From Galbibacter sp048266365 (GTDB taxonomy: Bacteria > Bacteroidota > Bacteroidia > Flavobacteriales > Flavobacteriaceae): a stretch of 64,000 bases of DNA. Location: NCBI RefSeq assembly GCF_048266365.1, contig NZ_JBLWZP010000002.1, positions 124,001 to 188,000 on the forward strand, given 5' to 3'. The notes beneath the pieces are model-generated. The model ran no database searches. It worked only from the letters and a program-made list of their open reading frames with translations, and was not told where the DNA came from. Of the stretch, positions 26,506 to 35,806 are shown one piece after another (the first letter of the stretch is position 1; each line of letters opens with the position of its first letter). A program made the translations under genes and the position numbers.

Positions 26506-28110
26506 ATGGAATCAATATTAGAATTCTTAGGAACAATTCCTTGGTGGGCTTGGGTGCTGATAGTCCTTGTGTTAATCGCCATAAGGGATATTTTTTTCAA
26601 CAAAACACATACCATTATGCACAACTTCCCTATTGTGGGACACCTAAGGTATATGTTGGAAAGTATAGGGCCTGAACTACGGCAGTATATCGTAGCGAAT
26701 AACCGAGAAGAACTTCCATTTAACCGTATAGAAAGAGGATGGATTTACGCCTCAGCAAAGAACCAAAACAATTATGAAGGTTTTGGTACCGATAGAGACA
26801 TTCATCAAGCACACTATGTCTTTATCAACAATGCAATGATTCCTTATCGCATTAAACCAGATCATCCAAATATGCTAGATCCATACTTTTTGCCTTGTGC
26901 TAAAGTAATGGGTGCTTACAACAAGCGAAAAAGACCTTATAGACCTGCTTCGGTGATTAATGTTTCAGCAATGAGCTTTGGTTCCTTATCGGCAAGAGCT
27001 ATCGAATCCTTGAACAAGGGATGCTCGCTTTCACATGCTTACCACAATACAGGAGAAGGTGGTTTATCTCCCTATCATAAAAAAGGAGCGGATATCGTCT
27101 TCCATATCGGAACTGGATATTTTGGCGTGCGAAATGATGAGGGTGAATTCGATATTGAAAAATTAGTGAAATTGGTGGAAGATTATCCTCAGATCCGCGC
27201 CATCGAAATCAAGCTTTCTCAGGGTGCTAAACCAGGAAAGGGAGGTGTACTTCCAGGGTCCAAAATCACCAAAGAAATTGCAGAAATAAGACATGTGCCT
27301 ATAGGTAAAGACGTACTTTCACCTGCTTACCACACTGCTTTTCAAACTCTAGATGAATTGGTAGAATTAGTAGAGCGTATTGCAAAAAGAACAGGCTTAC
27401 CTGTTGGAATTAAAGCCGCTATCGGAAAACTTGATCAGTGGAAAGAACTCGCTGCTATTATGAAGTCGACCAACAAAGGACCTGACTTCCTTACTATTGA
27501 TGGTGGTGAAGGAGGTACGGGCGCTGCACCACCAAGTTTTGCGGATCACGTATCATTACCATGGATCTATTCATTCAGTGATGTTTATCGCATCTTTAAG
27601 GATGAAGGACTAACGGATCGTATCGTCTTTATAGGAAGTGGCAAATTAGGTTTCCCTTCTAAAGCGGCTATGGCCTTTGCTATGGGTGCTGATTTAGTCA
27701 ACGTGGCAAGAGAAGCTATGATGAGTATCGGTTGTATCCAAGCTAAAATATGTCACACGAATAATTGTCCAAGCGGTGTAGCTACACAAAAAAAATGGCT
27801 ACAAGCAGGAATTAACATAGAAGACAAAGCGGAACGTGTTAGTTACTACTTTAAAAACTTTAAGAAAGAGCTTATCGAAATCACGCATGCCTGTGGATAT
27901 GAACATCCGGCTCAATTAACCATGGAAGATGTCGATATCAATTTAGGTGATAAAATGCTTACACAACCCCTAGCTAATGTTTATGGATATAATAAGGTTA
28001 TTGTACCTTTCGAAGGTGTTGAAACTGCCTTAAATTGTCCTTACCTTGGTGGACAATACACCACTAAAGGGGCGTTAGCTAAATTTAAGAACAAACAAGT
28101 ACGATACTAA
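26506..28110 (+). CDS. FMN-binding glutamate synthase-family protein (stand-alone GltB-like domain)
   Basis: A 534-residue membrane-anchored flavoenzyme. One N-terminal hydrophobic helix (I-P-W-W-A-W-V-L-I-V-L-V-L-I-A) is followed by the FMN/Fe-S domain of glutamate synthase: G-E-G-G-L-S-P-Y-H, G-A-K-P-G-K-G-G-V-L-P-G, D-G-G-E-G-G-T-G-A-A-P and the 3Fe-4S pattern C-x5-C-x4-C (C-I-Q-A-K-I-C-H-T-N-N-C-P-S-G) near residue 410. It lacks the glutaminase domain and the C-terminal beta-helix of GltB, so its nitrogen source and true reaction are uncertain. I use ATG 26506; an in-frame TTG lies three codons upstream. A DUF7935 gene follows after 21 bases. Confidence 0.92.
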   Translation: MESILEFLGTIPWWAWVLIVLVLIAIRDIFFNKTHTIMHNFPIVGHLRYMLESIGPELRQYIVANNREELPFNRIERGWIYASAKNQNNYEGFGTDRDIHQAHYVFINNAMIPYRIKPDHPNMLDPYFLPCAKVMGAYNKRKRPYRPASVINVSAMSFGSLSARAIESLNKGCSLSHAYHNTGEGGLSPYHKKGADIVFHIGTGYFGVRNDEGEFDIEKLVKLVEDYPQIRAIEIKLSQGAKPGKGGVLPGSKITKEIAEIRHVPIGKDVLSPAYHTAFQTLDELVELVERIAKRTGLPVGIKAAIGKLDQWKELAAIMKSTNKGPDFLTIDGGEGGTGAAPPSFADHVSLPWIYSFSDVYRIFKDEGLTDRIVFIGSGKLGFPSKAAMAFAMGADLVNVAREAMMSIGCIQAKICHTNNCPSGVATQKKWLQAGINIEDKAERVSYYFKNFKKELIEITHACGYEHPAQLTMEDVDINLGDKMLTQPLANVYGYNKVIVPFEGVETALNCPYLGGQYTTKGALAKFKNKQVRY

Positions 28111-28131
28111 TAATCTCCCAATCTTAATTCC

Positions 28132-28650
28132 ATGAATCAAGCAAATGTTATCGAATTACTATTTTATCTATTACCAGCAGTAGTAACTGGCGGTGTGGCT
28201 TATTATTTTTTCTCAGCGCACACCAAAAATGAAGAAGGACGCAGACGTTTTTTGTTGCACAAGGAAACTCAAAAATCAGCACTGCCATTACAATTACAGG
28301 CCTACGAACGGATGGCACTATTTTTAGAGCGTATTAATCCTTCAAAGTTAGTGCTTAGAATACAACCAGATTCGGATCAAACTGAGGCTTATGAAATGGA
28401 ATTGATTTCGGCTATAGAAAGTGAATTCGAGCACAATCTCAGTCAACAGATTTACATAACTGAGGAATGTTGGAATGTTATTAAAACTTCCAAAAACGCA
28501 ACCATTCAACTCATCCGTACTTCTGCAAAGGAGGCAGAAAACACACAAAAATTACGCGAGGATATTCTTAGTCGTTTAATTGATAAACAAGCACCTTCAA
28601 ATACTGCATTAGGGTACATCAAAAAGGAAGTTAGACTTCTATTAGGGTAG
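28132..28650 (+). CDS. DUF7935-family membrane protein
   Basis: A 172-residue protein with one N-terminal membrane helix (V-I-E-L-L-F-Y-L-L-P-A-V-V-T-G-G-V-A-Y) and a charged helical cytosolic part containing R-R-R-F-L-L-H-K-E-T-Q-K-x-A-L-P-L-Q-L-Q-A-Y-E-R, the segment that recalls DUF7935. The function is unknown. It sits 21 bases behind the glutamate synthase-like gene and converges on a patatin gene with six bases between stops. Confidence 0.75.
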   Translation: MNQANVIELLFYLLPAVVTGGVAYYFFSAHTKNEEGRRRFLLHKETQKSALPLQLQAYERMALFLERINPSKLVLRIQPDSDQTEAYEMELISAIESEFEHNLSQQIYITEECWNVIKTSKNATIQLIRTSAKEAENTQKLREDILSRLIDKQAPSNTALGYIKKEVRLLLG

Positions 28651-28656
28651 ACAGGA

Positions 28657-29574
28657 TTAACCCGCTATTCCAACGCGTTTTGAGTCCTGTACAACCTTCA
28701 CACGATCTTGGGCATAAGTCATACCTTGTGCCCACCATTGGCGCATTAAATCCTTATTGAAATACAAGGAATTTTCGGTAAGCCTGGTCGGTGTGAAATA
28801 AGTATTTAATTTGACATTTTTATTCATAGCGGCCAATTTCCCTTCAATCACATCTCGTGTTTCTAATTGATCCAAAACAAAACTATATAGGTTTACCATC
28901 AAGGAAAATGGATTTTTTCCAACCACCTTGTTATGTTCCATATTTTCAGTCTCTAATATAATTGCATCTACCGTAGTTGCACCGCGCTTAATTGCTTCAC
29001 GAATTGGAATCACACATCCGAGTCCCCCATCGGCATATTCACAGCCATTTTTTTCGGCCAATGACATAAATGGAACATAATTACAGGACATCCAGACCCA
29101 ATCACAGAAGTCCTCATACTCAAATTCATTAATAGACTTGTACTCTACCCTGTTTTTAGAAAGATTGGAAACTGTAACGATAACATCTTTACCAGTAGAC
29201 TTAATCAAATCAAAATCCTTTTCTAAAAAGTGCTTGTGAATTTGTTTTCGCAAGTTCTTACTCTCACCAAAGGTCCTTTTGCGTTTTAACAACTGCCAGA
29301 ACACATTCATGTAATTGATGGCCACATATTCCTTATCACCCTTTTTACGCACTACAAATGGGTTGTTACTAAAGATTTTTCGTTGGGTGACATTGGTGTA
29401 CATATCGTACGCCTTTTCAATCTGGTTATTGGCCAGTAATGGAATCAAAAGGCTTCCCGTTGAGGTTCCTAAATACATATCATACTCGCGGTGTTCTTGC
29501 TCGATAAGATACTGTGCTACACCTCCAGCAAATGCTCCTTTACTCCCACCTCCAGAAATTACCAATGCTCTCAT
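28657..29574 (-). CDS. Patatin-like phospholipase (second of a tandem pair)
   Basis: A 305-residue serine hydrolase of the patatin family, acting on acyl lipids with a Ser-Asp dyad. The oxyanion loop is S-G-G-G-S-K-G (7-13), the nucleophile Ser38 lies in G-T-S-T-G, and the catalytic Asp is in Y-A-D-G-G-L-G near residue 180, so the active site is complete. No signal peptide: it is expected to be cytosolic. It lies 11 bases downstream of a close paralogue with an identical first 24 residues, indicating a local duplication and a shared transcript. Confidence 0.92.
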   Translation of the reverse strand: MRALVISGGGSKGAFAGGVAQYLIEQEHREYDMYLGTSTGSLLIPLLANNQIEKAYDMYTNVTQRKIFSNNPFVVRKKGDKEYVAINYMNVFWQLLKRKRTFGESKNLRKQIHKHFLEKDFDLIKSTGKDVIVTVSNLSKNRVEYKSINEFEYEDFCDWVWMSCNYVPFMSLAEKNGCEYADGGLGCVIPIREAIKRGATTVDAIILETENMEHNKVVGKNPFSLMVNLYSFVLDQLETRDVIEGKLAAMNKNVKLNTYFTPTRLTENSLYFNKDLMRQWWAQGMTYAQDRVKVVQDSKRVGIAG

Positions 29575-29585
29575 ACTATTGCGTT

Positions 29586-30497
29586 TTAATGTTTATCCAC
29601 GTTCAATTGACTCGTATTCGTATTTTTTATTTTCGCAAAATCATAACCACTTTGCCACCAACTTTTCATTTTATCCTTATCAAAAATTAAAGAGTTTGTA
29701 GTCAACACTGTTGGGGTGTAATAAAAGTTGATAATTGCATTATTATGAGAGGCTACAAATTTGCCAATCTTTATATTTTGATAGGTAATACGATCGAGCA
29801 TAAAACTAAACATGGTAGTAAGTAGTGAAAATGGATTGCGTGAAGGAAGTCGGTTAAACTGTGTGATCTCCGTATGTAAAATTACAGCATCAACCTCCGT
29901 AGCACCTCTGCGAATGGCCTCTTCAATAGGTACCATCGTCCCTAGACCTCCATCGGCATATTCACAGCCATCGACTTTAACAAGGCTCATAAATGGTGTG
30001 TAGTTTCCAGAAATCCAAATCCAATCACAAAACGCTTCATAATCAAAATCACGAATCGATTTATACTCCACCTGATTTAAGGATAAATTACTCACCGTTA
30101 CCACCACATCTTTTTTTAGCTTTCTCAGCTCATTAAACTCCTCTTTAGTAAATGTACGTTCAATGAGGCGTCTCAGATTATTACTCTCTCCAAAAGTTTT
30201 ACTTCCCCTGATAAAATTACGAACAACGTTGCGGTGATGGATACTTATATGCTGGGAACCGTATTTATTTTTTATTAGAAATGGACAGCGGTCAAAGATA
30301 TCCTCATTGGTAACCGAAGTGTAGATGTTTTTAATCTTTTCAATTTTACCTAGGGCCAGGTGATTGACCAGTAAACTTCCTGTGGAAGCCCCTAAGAACA
30401 TGCCGTAATCCTTTTTTAAATCTTGAATTAAATACTGTGCAACTCCACCGGCGAAAGCACCTTTACTACCTCCTCCAGAAATCACCAATGCTCTCAT
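29586..30497 (-). CDS. Patatin-like phospholipase (first of a tandem pair)
   Basis: A 303-residue paralogue of the gene at 28657. It has S-G-G-G-S-K-G, the nucleophile in G-A-S-T-G and the Asp in Y-A-D-G-G-L-G, so the Ser-Asp dyad is complete. The two proteins are alike along their length (C-D-W-I/V-W, F-M-S-L, E-A-I-R/K-R-G-A-T) but differ between residues 40 and 110 and at the C-terminus, which suggests different acyl substrates or partners. The M1 peptidase gene lies 22 bases upstream, so the three may be cotranscribed. Confidence 0.92.
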   Translation of the reverse strand: MRALVISGGGSKGAFAGGVAQYLIQDLKKDYGMFLGASTGSLLVNHLALGKIEKIKNIYTSVTNEDIFDRCPFLIKNKYGSQHISIHHRNVVRNFIRGSKTFGESNNLRRLIERTFTKEEFNELRKLKKDVVVTVSNLSLNQVEYKSIRDFDYEAFCDWIWISGNYTPFMSLVKVDGCEYADGGLGTMVPIEEAIRRGATEVDAVILHTEITQFNRLPSRNPFSLLTTMFSFMLDRITYQNIKIGKFVASHNNAIINFYYTPTVLTTNSLIFDKDKMKSWWQSGYDFAKIKNTNTSQLNVDKH

Positions 30498-30519
30498 TGT
30501 AACTATTTTGGTGTTAAAT

Positions 30520-32610
30520 CTACTGATCTAATCGTTCATTTAAAAACCTTTGCTCTTGTTTATTCAAATCTTTTTTGATATCCCCTATCAATCCTTTATA
30601 GGCAGGCTGCGCTAAAAGATTATCCAAGATCTGCCTTGAGAATTTTGAAAATTGCCAAACAGGATGCAAACAGGCTTGAATTAAGTTTCGAATAGCAGGC
30701 TCGTTAAAGGCCTGTAATTGCGATAAATATCGAAAGGCATTCAAGCGAAGTTCATAAGGCTGAAATGCTTGCGTATACGCCACTAGTGTATTGTAATGTT
30801 TGTATTTTTGATCCTTTTGATACTCTGGAGTGATAAGCGCTAAGGCTAACCATAGTGTTTTGATGTTTTTGTTTTTAAAGCCATCAATCCTTTGTGTTTG
30901 ATCAAGATATTTAGGAAGTGATTTCGGAAAGTTTGTAGATAGTTTTAAAAGAGTAAACTCTATAGTTTTATAACTTTTTTGGTTTAACAGCGCTTCAAAG
31001 TCAGCTTTTAAAGAATTTGGGATCTTTGTTATATGTACGGCAACACTTTGTTTGTTTTCTGGAATTAATGATTGTAAAGCCCGTTTATAAGTATCATTTC
31101 TTAAAGCCTCAGGTAATATGGCTGCTCGCTTAACGATATAGTCCACCACTGCGATTTGACCAGTCTGATTATAAATCTCAGGATGCTCAGTCACAAAAAG
31201 TTCAAAAGCCTTATCATCCATATCATTCAAGGTCAATAATCTTCGCGTTAAATCATTTTTAGATAGAATAGTCTTTGCCTCCTGAATGGGGAACTCCTTT
31301 TGAACCAACCAACGATCAATAAAACCATTTAACTCCATTTGGCTTTTGGCCATTACTACGTTAAAAAAGTCATGAGTATCTACATTTTCAAAAGCATGAT
31401 CATTAAGATATGTTTTTATAGCCTTCTTAAAGCTTCGCTCACCAATCAAATCTCGCAATGCAACAAGTACCCATGCTCCTCTCTGATAGAAGGTTAAACT
31501 ACTAGCCTTAGGATCTAATAACGACTCCCCATGCTGAGCTTCTAAGTCTAATGCAGACTTGTACAATTCTAAGTAAAAATGATCGCTACCAAAGACATGT
31601 TGGGCCGCCAATAATGCATAGTAGGTTGCAAAACCTTCTTGAAGCCAATGATCCTTGGAATTCGATTCTGTTACCATGTCTCCAAACCAGTGATGTGCCA
31701 ATTCATGTGCATTGACATTAAAATAAGGTCGGTCTTTTTGAGCGATAGAATCCACCATATAGGAATCAGAAAAAATGGTCAGTGTGGTATTCTCCATCCC
31801 TGCATATAAAAAGTCTTGAACGGCCACCTGTTTATATTCCTGCCATGGATAGTTTACCCCGATTTCATCTTCGTAAAAATTCATTATTTCAGTGGTGTGC
31901 CTAAAGGTAGGTTCCACTTTTGATTTGTCCTCTGGGTAGAAGTAGTTCTTGATATTTATCCCTGATCTACTTTGTGACTGCACAAAATCAAAATCACCCA
32001 TTGCTATGGCCAACAAATAACTACTCATCGGCTGCTTCATATGGTACTGCCAAAGAATTTCTTTACCGACTTTTTGCTTTTCTTTTAACTTCCCATTAGC
32101 AAGTACAACAAACTGCTCTGGTGCCTTTACGGTAATATCAAATATGATTTTTTCATTCATATCATCAAAACTTGGAAGCCAATAGGAACTATACTTCCCT
32201 TGTCCTTGCGTCCATACTTGTTTCACTCGTCCATTTGGGTCGTCTATAAAATACATGCTTTTATTAGGCTGTCCTTGATAACTTATCTCAAGCTGATGCT
32301 GATCCCCTTTCTTAAACTGAGTTTTGACTTTCAAGGTTACCTTATCATCATAATTGTAATCTACAGCACTACCGTTGAGTTGAACTGAAAGGATCTCAAG
32401 AGCCCTGGCATCCACAACTAAAGAATCTGTAGACTCCAACACTTTAAAACCGTAGGAGACATCCCCTTGAATTTTCTTTTGATCAGGGATTAACTGTACA
32501 TTTACAGCAGCATCGAGAATATCGATTTGATGAATTTGTTGTGCAAATGTCTTATTTAAAAAACATGTACAAACCAAGACTACACGGCAAAGAACATTCT
32601 TTTTCAGCAT
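30520..32610 (-). CDS. M1-family zinc aminopeptidase, exported
   Basis: A 696-residue metallopeptidase with a Sec signal peptide (residues 1-23). It has the exopeptidase loop A-G-M-E-N-T and the zinc site H-E-L-A-H-H-W-F-G-D (about residue 303) with the distal glutamate in W-L-Q-E-G-F-A-T-Y-Y, so the catalytic set is complete. After the catalytic domain comes a helical C-terminal half of about 270 residues. It probably trims peptides in the periplasm or at the cell surface. No C-terminal T9SS sorting domain was recognised. Confidence 0.94.
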   Translation of the reverse strand: MLKKNVLCRVVLVCTCFLNKTFAQQIHQIDILDAAVNVQLIPDQKKIQGDVSYGFKVLESTDSLVVDARALEILSVQLNGSAVDYNYDDKVTLKVKTQFKKGDQHQLEISYQGQPNKSMYFIDDPNGRVKQVWTQGQGKYSSYWLPSFDDMNEKIIFDITVKAPEQFVVLANGKLKEKQKVGKEILWQYHMKQPMSSYLLAIAMGDFDFVQSQSRSGINIKNYFYPEDKSKVEPTFRHTTEIMNFYEDEIGVNYPWQEYKQVAVQDFLYAGMENTTLTIFSDSYMVDSIAQKDRPYFNVNAHELAHHWFGDMVTESNSKDHWLQEGFATYYALLAAQHVFGSDHFYLELYKSALDLEAQHGESLLDPKASSLTFYQRGAWVLVALRDLIGERSFKKAIKTYLNDHAFENVDTHDFFNVVMAKSQMELNGFIDRWLVQKEFPIQEAKTILSKNDLTRRLLTLNDMDDKAFELFVTEHPEIYNQTGQIAVVDYIVKRAAILPEALRNDTYKRALQSLIPENKQSVAVHITKIPNSLKADFEALLNQKSYKTIEFTLLKLSTNFPKSLPKYLDQTQRIDGFKNKNIKTLWLALALITPEYQKDQKYKHYNTLVAYTQAFQPYELRLNAFRYLSQLQAFNEPAIRNLIQACLHPVWQFSKFSRQILDNLLAQPAYKGLIGDIKKDLNKQEQRFLNERLDQ

Positions 32611-32653
32611 AAATAGGTATTACAGAGTTTAGATCTAGTTTAAATTAATGAGT

Positions 32654-33145
32654 TTATTGTTGCAGAACATACCACTTTTCAATCGCTAAATTTTGTCTTC
32701 TTCCTTTGGATTCTGGGGCGTAATTTTTCGCTAAATAATCTAATATTACAGACTCATTTTCACCTAGGTCCCATAAGTTCTGAGTTTCTTGCATCCATAT
32801 AATAGTGGTTTGCCATGCCTCTCTACTCATTCTGTTTTGAGTCACTAATTTTGCCGAATGACAATTTGTACAGTTATTGATCACCTCTGTCATACCAACA
32901 TCCTGAATAAAACCAGTCTCTAGGTGCACGCCATCGACAATTTCTGCTGCCTTTGTAGTGTCTTCAGTTAATGAATCAGTTACTTCGCTATATTCTTCTG
33001 AAGGTTTTGATGCCTTAAATAAACTACTCTCTGGATAAAACACATAATATATAGCAAATCCTCCCATAGCAATGAGGGCTATTACGAATAGACATAGTCC
33101 GTTCCAGAAAAGTTTAAGCTGTTTGTTAAATTGATTTGACTGCAT
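32654..33145 (-). CDS. Membrane-anchored monohaem cytochrome c subunit (SorB-like)
   Basis: A 163-residue protein with one N-terminal membrane helix (residues about 14-36), a spacer rich in Ser, Thr and Glu, and a haem c site C-T-N-C-H at 92-96; Met106 (N-R-M-S-R-E-A-W) is a plausible sixth ligand. Its ATG overlaps the stop of the sulfite oxidase-like gene (TAATG), so the two are translated as a pair. By analogy with SorAB sulfite dehydrogenases it would pass electrons from the molybdenum subunit to the respiratory chain. Confidence 0.85.
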   Translation of the reverse strand: MQSNQFNKQLKLFWNGLCLFVIALIAMGGFAIYYVFYPESSLFKASKPSEEYSEVTDSLTEDTTKAAEIVDGVHLETGFIQDVGMTEVINNCTNCHSAKLVTQNRMSREAWQTTIIWMQETQNLWDLGENESVILDYLAKNYAPESKGRRQNLAIEKWYVLQQ

Positions 33146-34368
33146 TAAACTTCCACTTTTATTGCAATTCGATGACAGGCATTATTCAAATAACCTTTAG
33201 GATTCCAGCCCGGTATAACCATAGGTTGGCTCTTCCCATTAGAATCAGTTGCCCTTGCCCAAATTTCATAATAACCATTTTCTGGAAAATCAACTTGAGC
33301 TTCAAAATGTTGCCAGGCTAGTCTATTTACTGGCTTGGTCAAGGTACACGGCGTCCAGTTACTGCCAAAGTCGATCGAATATTCCATTTTTGATACTTCG
33401 AGGTCCCCTGCCCAGGCATGACCCTCAATGTTCAAGGAGCGTTTTTTATTGAGTATCGCGCCAGATTTCGGAAAGGTGATCAAGGACTTTACAGGCATGG
33501 ACTCAATAATTACCATATCTTTATCATCCACCTTTTCTCCTGGTGCCACAGGGCGTTTAGGAACTCTATACGATTGTCCTGTCATCTTTGCTCCATCATG
33601 CACTACATCGCGTAGGCGAATACGGTTTAGCCACTTTCCAGAGACGGAAGCTGGCCAACCTCCAGCAACGAGTCGCAGCGGATAACCATGTGCTATAGGG
33701 ATATCCTCTCCATTGAGTTGAAAAGCAATTAAAGTCTCATCTTCCAAGGCCTTAGACATTGGCATCCCTCTAGAGATGGGTTCTTTTTCAGGATTTCGAC
33801 TTAAATGCAAGTCCGCAGCATAATAAGCCACATAAACCGCGTCGGATTTAACACCGACGTCTTCCAAGAGATCCTTGAGTCGTATTCCTGTCCAATTTGA
33901 ACAATACACAGCACCCACACCCCATTGATTCCCTTTTGCGGGTGGATTGAATTCACTTCGTCCATTACCACCGCATTCTAGGGTTAACTGATAGGTATAA
34001 TGTTTAAAGTTCTGCTTTAAATCTTCCAAGGTATACTCTTTGGAACTCATAGCAGACTCTCCATCAACAATCAATTTCCAAGAATCCACTTCTATGTTTT
34101 CAGGTATAATGCCATTATTCCTGATGAACATATACTTATTTGGAGTCACTTTGTCGTTAAGCAAATGTGCTTTCGATTCTATATTCCATGGACGGTCATT
34201 GAGTACCGTCATTTCTTCGGAAATATTAAAAAGTTTAAATGGATTGGGCTCCTGCATCGCTAAGGGGGTGTATCCCTCAGGGATCATCTTCCCGTATACA
34301 ACGGTACTACCTATGGCTAAAGTTAAGGATGACAATACGGAGGAGCTTATAAAGTTTCGTCGATTCAT
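33145..34368 (-). CDS. Sulfite oxidase-family molybdopterin oxidoreductase (SorA/SoxC-like), Tat exported
   Basis: A 407-residue molybdoenzyme. The N-terminus M-N-R-R-N-F-I-S is a twin-arginine signal. Motifs of the sulfite oxidase family follow: F-I-R-N-N near residue 80 (the substrate Arg region), the molybdenum-ligand Cys in L-E-C-G-G-N-G-R-S near residue 134, W-T-G-I-R-L-K-D-L-L, H-G-Y-P-L-R-L-V-A-G-G, and the Mo-co dimerisation domain at the end (E-Y-S-I-D-F-G-S-N-W). It is expected to oxidise sulfite to sulfate in the periplasm, with the cytochrome encoded next as electron acceptor. SoxC-type thiosulfate chemistry is possible but no sox genes are near. Confidence 0.92.
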   Translation of the reverse strand: MNRRNFISSSVLSSLTLAIGSTVVYGKMIPEGYTPLAMQEPNPFKLFNISEEMTVLNDRPWNIESKAHLLNDKVTPNKYMFIRNNGIIPENIEVDSWKLIVDGESAMSSKEYTLEDLKQNFKHYTYQLTLECGGNGRSEFNPPAKGNQWGVGAVYCSNWTGIRLKDLLEDVGVKSDAVYVAYYAADLHLSRNPEKEPISRGMPMSKALEDETLIAFQLNGEDIPIAHGYPLRLVAGGWPASVSGKWLNRIRLRDVVHDGAKMTGQSYRVPKRPVAPGEKVDDKDMVIIESMPVKSLITFPKSGAILNKKRSLNIEGHAWAGDLEVSKMEYSIDFGSNWTPCTLTKPVNRLAWQHFEAQVDFPENGYYEIWARATDSNGKSQPMVIPGWNPKGYLNNACHRIAIKVEV

Positions 34369-34548
34369 CGCGTATTAGAATTTAAAGGCTAAAGATACTA
34401 TTATTGATTTGTTTGGTAAATTATTATGTGCATGATTTACTACGCAAAAACACCCCAAGTTTACTTTCGACAGACTTCCTTTCCAAGTTTTACACTTAAA
34501 ACACATTAATACTGTGTGTTACTATCGGAAAAGAAATATATTTACTTT

Positions 34549-35349
34549 ATGGAACAGGCAAACAAAATTATCCAACGAGAGCTTAAAGTTTCTAATAAAA
34601 TCTTTGACACTCGTAGTCTAGAAAAGGATTATCCCACCGTAATTCCAATTTTAACCAAAGGGATACGGGTATTGGATGTTGGGTGCGGTACAGGAGCCAT
34701 TTCAAAAGGAATTGCCAATCGTGTAGGCTCCAATGGCCATGTCATTGGTATTGATAACACTGAAAAATTTATTATCAGCGGAAACGAGAGTTATGGTCAA
34801 ACAGCAAACCTAAAACTCATCCATAGCGATTTATTTAGCTTCAATTCTGCTGAAAAATTTGATGTTATCGTTTCTGCTCGTACACTTCAGTGGCTCAATA
34901 ACCCGCAAGAAGCAATTGTGAAAATGAAGTCCTTGCTCAAGCCTGGTGGACAGCTATCCATCCTAGATTACAATCATGAACAATTAGAATGGGATCCACT
35001 TCCACCTCAAAGCATGCAATTGTACTATCAATCGTTTCTAAATTGGCGTTCAAAAGCAGGGATGAACAATCACATTTCGGAAGACTTGGTTGACTACTTC
35101 AGGGAAGCAGGTTTTACCTCGATTGCAACTTTTGATTCTGATGAAACCTATAAAAGGGAAGATACTAATTTTGTAGAAAAAATTGGCATATGGTCAAAAG
35201 TTGCTACATTAAACCAAGTGATTGAAGAAGGTTATATTTCAGGGGAATTAAGGAACAAAGCCATAGAAGAATATGACCAATGGATCAATACTTCGGCTCA
35301 ACGAATGACCATGAAGTTAAAAGAAGTCAGGGGTACAAATAATGACTAA
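34549..35349 (+). CDS. SAM-dependent class I methyltransferase
   Basis: A 266-residue methyltransferase. I start at ATG 34549; the longer frame needs a GTG at 34516. The SAM-binding core is clear: R-V-L-D-V-G-C-G-T-G-A-I-S-K-G-I-A (motif I), V-I-G-I-D-N as the acidic end of strand 2, and L-L-K-P-G-G-Q-L-S-I-L-D-Y after a conserved A-R-T-L-Q-W-L segment. The acceptor is unknown. It is a single gene, divergent from the sulfite dehydrogenase operon. Confidence 0.88.
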   Translation: MEQANKIIQRELKVSNKIFDTRSLEKDYPTVIPILTKGIRVLDVGCGTGAISKGIANRVGSNGHVIGIDNTEKFIISGNESYGQTANLKLIHSDLFSFNSAEKFDVIVSARTLQWLNNPQEAIVKMKSLLKPGGQLSILDYNHEQLEWDPLPPQSMQLYYQSFLNWRSKAGMNNHISEDLVDYFREAGFTSIATFDSDETYKREDTNFVEKIGIWSKVATLNQVIEEGYISGELRNKAIEEYDQWINTSAQRMTMKLKEVRGTNND

Positions 35350-35479
35350 GCTCAGTTCACTATATAAATTTCAATTCTTTTCAAATAGATTTAGGTGCCT
35401 ATTTAATGGTGAACCAGTTCAAACTACCAAGCTTTTTGAACTTAAAGCATTTTCATTTTTTCGAACCTAAGATTTGACG

Positions 35480-35487
35480 TACCTTTG
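35480..35487 (+). promoter_or_regulatory. Candidate -7 element for the DUF6787 / TonB receptor operon
   Basis: TACCTTTG fits TAnnTTTG, with a TTTT run about 19 bases upstream as a weak -33 region. The first ATG of the operon lies 18 bases downstream. Confidence 0.45.
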
Positions 35488-35505
35488 CGCTTTGATTTTA
35501 ATGAG

Positions 35506-35802
35506 ATGGAAAAATTAAAACAGCGCTGGGGTATTTCTTCTAATTTTCAATTAGTGGTCATATTTGTGGTATTTGCCATTACCGGTTCTGCTTCGGCTAA
35601 GCTAGCTGGGCCATTTACAGAACTTTTAGGGATCAGTTCAGATTCGATTCATCCCATACTTTATTGGGTGGTAAGACTCCTGTTAATATTTCCAATTTAT
35701 CAGGTATTACTCGTCAGTACAGGCTGGCTTTTTGGGCAGTTTAAATTCTTCTGGAATTTTGAAAAGAAGATGTTAAGGCGAATGGGTGTAAGAATTAAAT
35801 AA
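35506..35802 (+). CDS. DUF6787-family small membrane protein
   Basis: I start at ATG 35506 (98 residues); the frame upstream needs a TTG. The product begins K-L-K-Q-R-W-G-I-S-S-N-F-Q, a segment typical of DUF6787, and has two membrane helices (about 20-40 and 56-80) ending in F-W-x-F-E-K-K-M-L-R-R-M-G. The role is unknown. It lies four bases before the small His-rich gene, so it belongs to the metal-receptor unit. Confidence 0.8.
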   Translation: MEKLKQRWGISSNFQLVVIFVVFAITGSASAKLAGPFTELLGISSDSIHPILYWVVRLLLIFPIYQVLLVSTGWLFGQFKFFWNFEKKMLRRMGVRIK

Positions 35803-35806
35803 TTGA

